From NCBI GenBank assembly GCA_002404015.1, contig DHIW01000076.1:15956-46228 (forward strand): a stretch of 30,273 bases of DNA, in the 5' to 3' direction. The translations under genes and the position numbers were made by a program. Origin of the DNA: Chloroflexi bacterium UBA4736 (GTDB taxonomy: Bacteria; Chloroflexota; Dormibacteria; Dormibacterales; Dormibacteraceae). The notes below the pieces were generated by a model. That model did no database searches, was not told the DNA's origin, and saw only the letters and a list, made by a program, of their open reading frames with translations. Numbering within the stretch: position 1 is the stretch's first letter; each line of letters begins with the position of its first letter. Shown here in pieces: positions 28,903 to 30,273 of the stretch.

Positions 28903-30177
28903 GTGCAGCGCGCCGTTCGCCTACAGACTCGAAAGAACCCGGCCAGCAGGGCCGGCCTCGTCAAAAAGGCGGCCAGAAAGGCGGCAGTCCCGGACACGCC
29001 GCGGCCGGTAGACCCGCTCGACACCGACTTCTACCTGCTCGACGAGCTGCTCACGGCGAAGGAGAGGGCGGTGCGCGACAAGGTCCGCGCCTTCTCCGAC
29101 GCGGAGGTCGTCCCGGTCATCAACGAGTACTGGGAGAAGGCCCAGTTCCCCTTCGCGCTCATCCCCAAGATCGCCAAGCTGGGGATCGCGGGCGCCACGA
29201 TCAAGGGCTACGGGTGCCCGGGCATGTCGCCGCTGGCGGCCGGGCTGATGGCGCAGGAGCTGTCCCGCGGGGATGGCAGCATATCTACGTTTTTCGGCGT
29301 CCACTCCGGCCTGGCCATGACCTCGATCGCGTACCTGGGAAATGCGGCCCAGCGCAGGCGCTGGCTGCCGCCGATGGCGAGGATGGAGAAGATCGGCGCC
29401 TTCGCCTTGACCGAGGCCCAGCACGGCTCCGACTCCCTGCTCCTGGAGACCAGCGCTGTCCGCAAGGGCGAGCACTGGGTGATCAACGGCGAGAAGAAGT
29501 GGATCGGGAACGGCTCCATCGCGGACGTGCTGGTCGTCTGGGCGCGTGACGCGGAGACGGACCAGGTCGGCGCCTTCCTGGTCGAGCGAGGCTCACCCGG
29601 CTTCAGGGCCGAGGTCATGACCGGCAAGATCGCCAAGCGGGCGGTCTGGCAGGCCGAGCTGACCTTCAAGAACGTCAAGGTGCCGCTGGAGAACCGGCTG
29701 GCCAAGTCGCACAGCTTCAAGGACACGGCCAAGGTGCTGACGGCGACGCGCTCGGCGGTCGGCTGGGAGGCGATCGGTCACGCCCTCGCCTGCTACGAGG
29801 CCGCGCTGGCGTACGCCAAGGAGCGCGAGCAGTTCGGCAAGCCGATCGCCAGCTTCCAGCTGGTCCAGAGCAAGCTCGCGCGGATGCTCTCCGAGCTGAC
29901 GGCGATGCAGCTGATCTGCTTCCGGCTGGCGCAGCTTTCCGCCGAGCACAAGATGACGGCCGCGATGGCCTCCATGGCCAAGATGAACAACGCCAAGAAG
30001 GCGCGCTGGATCGCGGCGTCGGCCCGCGACATCCTGGGCGGGGTCGGCATCCTGCTGGAGAACCACGTCGCCCGCCACCAGGCGGACATGGAGGCGGTCT
30101 TCACCTACGAGGGGACGGACTCCATCCAGTCACTGATCATCGGCAAGGAGATCACGGGCACCCAGGCGTTCGCATAA
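28903..30177 (+). CDS. Acyl-CoA dehydrogenase, glutaryl-CoA dehydrogenase-like
   Basis: This 424-residue flavoprotein oxidises an acyl-CoA and passes electrons to ETF. It matches glutaryl-CoA dehydrogenase in several blocks: KGYGCPGMSPLAAGLMAQEL, FALTEAQHGSD, WVINGEKKWIGN, ADVLVVWARD and, at the C-terminus, YEGTDSIQSLIIGKEITG, with Glu403 in the catalytic-base place. If the assignment holds, it converts glutaryl-CoA to crotonyl-CoA in lysine or tryptophan breakdown. A basic N-terminal extension of about 35 residues (KNPASRAGLVKKAARKAA) is unusual. It starts at GTG with a strong ribosome-binding site, 41 bases after the previous gene. Confidence 0.9.
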   Translation: MQRAVRLQTRKNPASRAGLVKKAARKAAVPDTPRPVDPLDTDFYLLDELLTAKERAVRDKVRAFSDAEVVPVINEYWEKAQFPFALIPKIAKLGIAGATIKGYGCPGMSPLAAGLMAQELSRGDGSISTFFGVHSGLAMTSIAYLGNAAQRRRWLPPMARMEKIGAFALTEAQHGSDSLLLETSAVRKGEHWVINGEKKWIGNGSIADVLVVWARDAETDQVGAFLVERGSPGFRAEVMTGKIAKRAVWQAELTFKNVKVPLENRLAKSHSFKDTAKVLTATRSAVGWEAIGHALACYEAALAYAKEREQFGKPIASFQLVQSKLARMLSELTAMQLICFRLAQLSAEHKMTAAMASMAKMNNAKKARWIAASARDILGGVGILLENHVARHQADMEAVFTYEGTDSIQSLIIGKEITGTQAFA

Positions 30178-30209
30178 AAACGTGGGGGAAACCTCAGGTT
30201 CCCCCCACG
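30176..30209. terminator. Hairpin terminator, best oriented for minus-strand transcription
   Basis: CGTGGGGG (30181-30188) pairs with CCCCCACG (30202-30209); one A-C mismatch is followed by AACC/GGTT closing a TCA loop, giving an 8+4 base-pair stem. It is preceded by AAAAA (30176-30180), so on the minus strand the stem is followed by TTTTT, a classic intrinsic terminator. On the plus strand no T-run follows. It overlaps the dehydrogenase stop codon and may end a convergent gene to the right of the window, as well as weakly ending this one. Confidence 0.7.
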
Positions 30210-30273
30210 AGCCCCTTTCCTCTCAAGGCGAGCCTGGTCGGCGGGCAATCAACTCAGACGCCCTGGCGGAGCC
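30210..30273. other. 64 bases at the right edge with no recognised feature
   Basis: After the hairpin, the sequence is C-rich and then ordinary GC-rich DNA. It is too short to tell whether it is the 3' end of a convergent gene, which the orientation of the hairpin would predict. Confidence 0.3.

Noticed and set aside
30181..30209. Forward intrinsic terminator for the acyl-CoA dehydrogenase
   Set aside because: There is no T-run after the stem on the plus strand, so the hairpin was recorded as mainly a minus-strand terminator.
1..30273. CRISPR arrays, tRNA or rRNA genes, insertion sequences, prophage
   Set aside because: No regularly spaced repeats, no cloverleaf-like segment, no transposase or integrase and no terminal inverted repeats were seen. 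A search with tRNA and Rfam models could confirm this.

Overview
This is a gene-dense, very GC-rich window (visibly around 70% G+C) with no rRNA, tRNA, CRISPR array, insertion sequence or phage gene, and no gene-free stretch above 170 bases. Two F420-type luciferase-like (LLM) oxidoreductases, a split B12-dependent acyl-CoA mutase, a System I cytochrome c maturation (Ccm) operon with the Cys-type CcmE, a Tat-secreted phosphoesterase, GTG/TTG starts and several apparently leaderless genes all suggest a free-living terrestrial bacterium on the Chloroflexota/Dormibacterota/Actinomycetota side of the tree. That placement is an inference from gene content; no marker gene settles it.

Layout. 1-1365 (+): 3' part of an acyl-CoA mutase large subunit and its separate B12 subunit. 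1379-2722 (-): L,D-transpeptidase. 2795-4045 (+): ribosomal protein bL25 and a short MscS-type channel. 3989-5858 (-): RarA ATPase followed by a nucleoside-diphosphate-kinase-like protein. 5907-7188 (+): zinc-ribbon/degenerate GGDEF protein and a histidine phosphatase. 7148-8464 (-) and 8486-9721 (+): divergent Tat phosphoesterase and family 1 glycosidase. 9739-15881 (+): one tightly overlapping nine-gene operon, LLM oxidoreductase, TlpA/CcmG, CcmE, CcmF, CcmI-like stub, CcmA, CcmB, CcmC and a 32-residue CcmD. 15850-16449 (-): Nudix hydrolase. 16469-16816 (+): unknown acidic helical protein. 16827-17609 (-) and 17630-18325 (+): ZIP metal transporter and DtxR/MntR regulator, divergent around a shared palindromic promoter next to a GTTAG-n6-CTAAC operator candidate. 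18322-22349 (+): second LLM enzyme, then a nucleoside salvage set (pyrimidine-nucleoside phosphorylase, uridine phosphorylase, uracil phosphoribosyltransferase) and a DinB-like protein. 22346-27454 (-): two sugar-type ABC permeases, their binding protein, adenosine deaminase, a CoA-type Nudix hydrolase and MscL with a zinc ribbon. 27623-30177 (+): RNase J-like metallo-beta-lactamase protein and a glutaryl-CoA-dehydrogenase-like enzyme, closed by a hairpin.

How the genes work together. The Ccm operon is a nearly complete apohaem export and attachment machine, but no CcmH is visible and CcmE has Cys in place of the haem-binding His and Phe in place of the partner Tyr. The salvage genes convert pyrimidine nucleosides to bases and uracil to UMP; adenosine deaminase on the facing operon adds purine salvage. 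The metal regulator probably controls the ZIP importer and itself.

The most useful pattern across the window is a -10-like hexamer (TANNNT) ending exactly 7 nt before the start codon of at least five genes on both strands. This indicates leaderless transcription and fixes several start codons. The most unusual single gene is the adenosine deaminase, which has no ATG, GTG or TTG start upstream of its metal-binding HxH motif.
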